A DNA stretch of 64,000 nt, taken from positions 1-64,000 of the forward strand of contig CAZEAP010000010.1 of assembly GCA_964510315.1 (NCBI GenBank), in the 5' to 3' direction. A program made the position numbers and the translations under genes. The stretch is from CAZEAP01 sp964510315. Lineage in GTDB: Bacteria; Planctomycetota; Brocadiia; SM23-32. Of the stretch, positions 62,224 through 64,000 are shown piece after piece; positions within the stretch are counted from its first letter, which is position 1; each line of letters opens with the position of its first letter. Under the pieces are notes generated by a model that did not search any database, was not told where the DNA came from, and saw nothing but the letters and a program-made list of their open reading frames with translations.

Positions 62224-63078
62224 ATGGCGAAGAAACGTAAGCTGAGCGTGCTGGACCTGCAGAGGATGAAGGACGAGGGCGAGCAGGTGGTGTGGGTGAC
62301 CGCCTACGACTACATCACCGCCCAACTGGCCGAAAAGGCCGGAATGGACATGATCCTGGTCGGCGACAGCCTGGGGATGTGCATCTACGGCTATCCGGGC
62401 ACCATACCCGTGACGATGGACCAATGCATCTACCACTGCGAGGCCGTCCGGCGGGCCGCGCCGAACACGTTCATCATCGGCGACATGCCGTTCGGCTCTT
62501 ACCAGGTCAGCGCCGAGAAAGCCGTCGAGAACGCCATCCGTTTCCACAAGGAGGCCGACGTGGACGCCGTCAAGCTCGAAGGCGGCGAACGCGTGGCGGA
62601 CGTGGTAGAGGCCATCGCCGAAAGCGGCATGCTGGTGATGGGCCACCTGGGCCTGACGCCCCAGTCATCGAACGCGCTGGGCGGCTTCAAAGCACAGGGC
62701 CGGACGGCGGAGACGGCGATGGACGTGATCCGCGACGCACGGGTGATCCACGAGGCCGGCGCCTTCTCCATACTCATCGAAGCCGTGCCGCCGGCGGTCA
62801 CTGCAATCATCCGCGAGGAGCTGCCGGTGCCCATCTACTCGATCGGGGCCGGCTCCCACGCCGACGGTCAGCTCATGATCTGCTCCGACATAATCGGCCA
62901 TTTCCAGGCATTCACCCCGAAGTTCGTCAAACGCTACGGCGACGTCGCGGGCGAGATCAGCCGCTCGTTCGAGCAGTACGCCGAGGAGGTCCGAGGCGGC
63001 CAGTTCCCCACCGAGGACTATGCCTACAGCATGATCGAAGGCGAGCTGGACAAGCTGCGCGACCTGATGGAGGGGTGA
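62224..63078 (+). CDS. panB: 3-methyl-2-oxobutanoate hydroxymethyltransferase
   Basis: A 284-residue TIM-barrel enzyme that makes ketopantoate from alpha-ketoisovalerate and methylene-tetrahydrofolate, the first step of pantothenate and CoA synthesis. Signature blocks are VTAYDYITAQLAEKAG, MILVGDSLGM (metal-binding Asp), GDMPFGSY, DAVKLEGG, MGHLGLTPQ and a late IGAGSHADGQLMICSDIIG. All conserved residues appear present. ATG 62224 has GGAGGA just upstream, in sequence bordering the IS66 remnant. No other pan genes are nearby. Confidence 0.95.
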   Translation: MAKKRKLSVLDLQRMKDEGEQVVWVTAYDYITAQLAEKAGMDMILVGDSLGMCIYGYPGTIPVTMDQCIYHCEAVRRAAPNTFIIGDMPFGSYQVSAEKAVENAIRFHKEADVDAVKLEGGERVADVVEAIAESGMLVMGHLGLTPQSSNALGGFKAQGRTAETAMDVIRDARVIHEAGAFSILIEAVPPAVTAIIREELPVPIYSIGAGSHADGQLMICSDIIGHFQAFTPKFVKRYGDVAGEISRSFEQYAEEVRGGQFPTEDYAYSMIEGELDKLRDLMEG

Positions 63079-63124
63079 CGCCGACTGCTGAGCGCCCACC
63101 GGGATCTATAGGAGGCGGACCAGA

Positions 63125-63481
63125 ATGGGACGGCGTGGCGACATTCCCCGGAGGGAGTGCCTGAGACTGTTCGGCGCCGTGGACCTGCCCAAAGGGCGTG
63201 ACCTGCTTGATCACGGGCGCCTGTTCGACTTCCTGATGGGAAAGCGGGTGCCGTTCAGGCTGCGCCGGGCGGCCGAAAACTGGGAGCGCCGGCCGGTCCG
63301 AGTCAACCTGCGCTGGGCGTGGACGCCGCACCTACATCTGGCGGCCAGCGTGGACGAGAAGATCGCGCCGTATTTGGAGGACCCCTGCTCCGGTGAGGTT
63401 CCCCCGGCGGAGGACGACCCCGCCTGGGCCGCCGTTCCCACCTGGGCCGGCATCTATCGAATCGAGAAACTGGGCGTTTAG
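63125..63481 (+). CDS. Small protein of unknown function
   Basis: A 118-residue protein, basic in the first half and acidic near the end (LEDPCSGEVPPAEDDPAW), with tryptophan-rich ENWERRPVRVNLRWAWTP. No domain, signal peptide or membrane segment is recognised. ATG 63125 has GGAGG at 63112-63116, and it lies 46 bases after panB on the same strand. Codon usage resembles the neighbours. It could be a real short gene or a remnant; I cannot name it. Confidence 0.5.
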   Translation: MGRRGDIPRRECLRLFGAVDLPKGRDLLDHGRLFDFLMGKRVPFRLRRAAENWERRPVRVNLRWAWTPHLHLAASVDEKIAPYLEDPCSGEVPPAEDDPAWAAVPTWAGIYRIEKLGV

Positions 63482-63567
63482 ACAGGTTGTTTTCCACTGC
63501 AAGAGCACAACTGGCCCCTTCTACCGACAGACGGTTCCCATCATGCTGCAGATCGAACGGATCCTGG

Positions 63568-64000
63568 ATGACCTTCGGGCCGGCCGCCGGAATGTACGAG
63601 CATCACGACGGCATGGGGCTGGAGGTCTTCCTCACCCAGTTCGGCGGCGCTTTCAACCTGCACAAACCGATCTCCCGGTGGAGCGATAAGGACAGGGCCG
63701 ACGCCGCCCGCCTGATCGGCGTGTTCAAGAACCTGCGCCGCTACCTGAACAAGGACTTCTGGAGCCTGTTCCCGCAGCCTCACGACCGGGAGGGCTGGGA
63801 CGGCTGGCAGTTCCACGACCCGGAAAGCGGGACGGGACTGCTGCTGTTCTTCAAGCGGCGCGACTGCGAGGAAGACAATCGGCAGGTCGAGCTTCGTTGG
63901 CCCGAGGATGCCGGCAAGCTGCGGTTCGGCACGGTGCTGGGGAGCGCGGACCTCACGGTCGAGAGCGGCGGGCGCGTCGGCGCGACGATGGACAGCCGGG
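63568..64000 (+). pseudogene. C-terminal fragment of a GH36-like alpha-galactosidase, running off the window
   Basis: The frame from ATG 63568 reads MTFGPAAGMYEHHDGMGLEV, then FLTQFGGAFNLHKPISRW, LRRYLNKDFW and GWDGWQFHDPESGTGLLLFF, and is still open at 64000. The aromatic-rich GWQFHDPESG block followed by a beta-rich end is typical of the C-terminal sandwich of GH36-like alpha-galactosidases. No catalytic barrel lies upstream (small unknown gene, then panB), and no ribosome site precedes 63568. It appears 5'-truncated; the part beyond the window is unseen. Confidence 0.5.

Noticed and set aside
1..64000. CRISPR array, prophage, plasmid origin or rRNA
   Set aside because: No regularly spaced direct repeats, phage structural genes, iteron clusters or rRNA segments were seen.

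Overview
The window is high-GC, gene-dense bacterial chromosome with strong GGAGG-type ribosome binding sites and sigma70-like promoters (TTGAAC-N17-TAAAAT before a tRNA). The gene set points to a free-living Gram-negative relative of the PVC/Planctomycetota or a similar lineage such as Armatimonadota. The clues are an H-X9-DG (DUF1559-type) pseudopilin, an exported HEAT-repeat protein, a membrane/spermidine-synthase/TPR fusion, a DUF6785-like membrane protein, GH130 and GH36-like enzymes, a DUF1593 protein and diaminopimelate lysine synthesis. The phylum is inference.

Layout. 0-5 kb: a large unrecognised protein, a CnoX/YbbN-like thioredoxin-TPR protein and a protein made of two J-domains. 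4.2-8.6 kb (minus): an overlapping set of polysaccharide deacetylase, FAD oxidoreductase, GT87 and DUF89 phosphatase. 8.8-16 kb: aroA, an MFS transporter, rdgB, a Lon protease whose catalytic lysine is replaced by arginine, and a radical SAM/SPASM protein. 16.1-20.5 kb (minus): a cobalamin-riboswitch operon encoding a pseudopilin, a lipoprotein and a BtuF-BtuD-BtuC-type importer. 20.5-31.5 kb: sugar isomerase, HEAT protein, lysA, radA, GH130, Gfo/Idh, PfkB kinase and a divergent PPi-type phosphofructokinase, i.e. carbohydrate use. 32-38.6 kb: REC-PAS-GGDEF, GH36-like, Nfu, Hsp20 and YfhO-like proteins. 38.5-44.9 kb (minus): a surface-glycan operon (GT2, GT4, phosphodiesterase, flippase-like and multi-spanning proteins). 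45-50.9 kb: tRNA-Gln, tRNA-Glu, the spermidine-synthase fusion, a second GH130 and tRNA-Val.

50.8-64 kb is accessory in character. It holds decayed genes: NiFe-hydrogenase large-subunit tail, msrA tail, internally deleted aldo/keto reductase, 3'-truncated DUF1593 gene, frameshifted IS66 transposase and a GH36 C-terminal fragment. Among them lies the most interesting locus (53.4-58.7 kb). It encodes a RelA/SpoT-synthetase-TPR-SLOG-RyR protein, a DUF4062-sugar-nucleotidyltransferase fusion and, further upstream, an HExxH putative metallopeptidase. These domain types recur in nucleotide-based signalling and conflict systems, so this is the best candidate for an undescribed system.

Two copies of a short MITE-like element lie at 31.5 and 45.4 kb. 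One supplies the stop codon of the phosphofructokinase gene; the other is flanked by 8-bp direct repeats.
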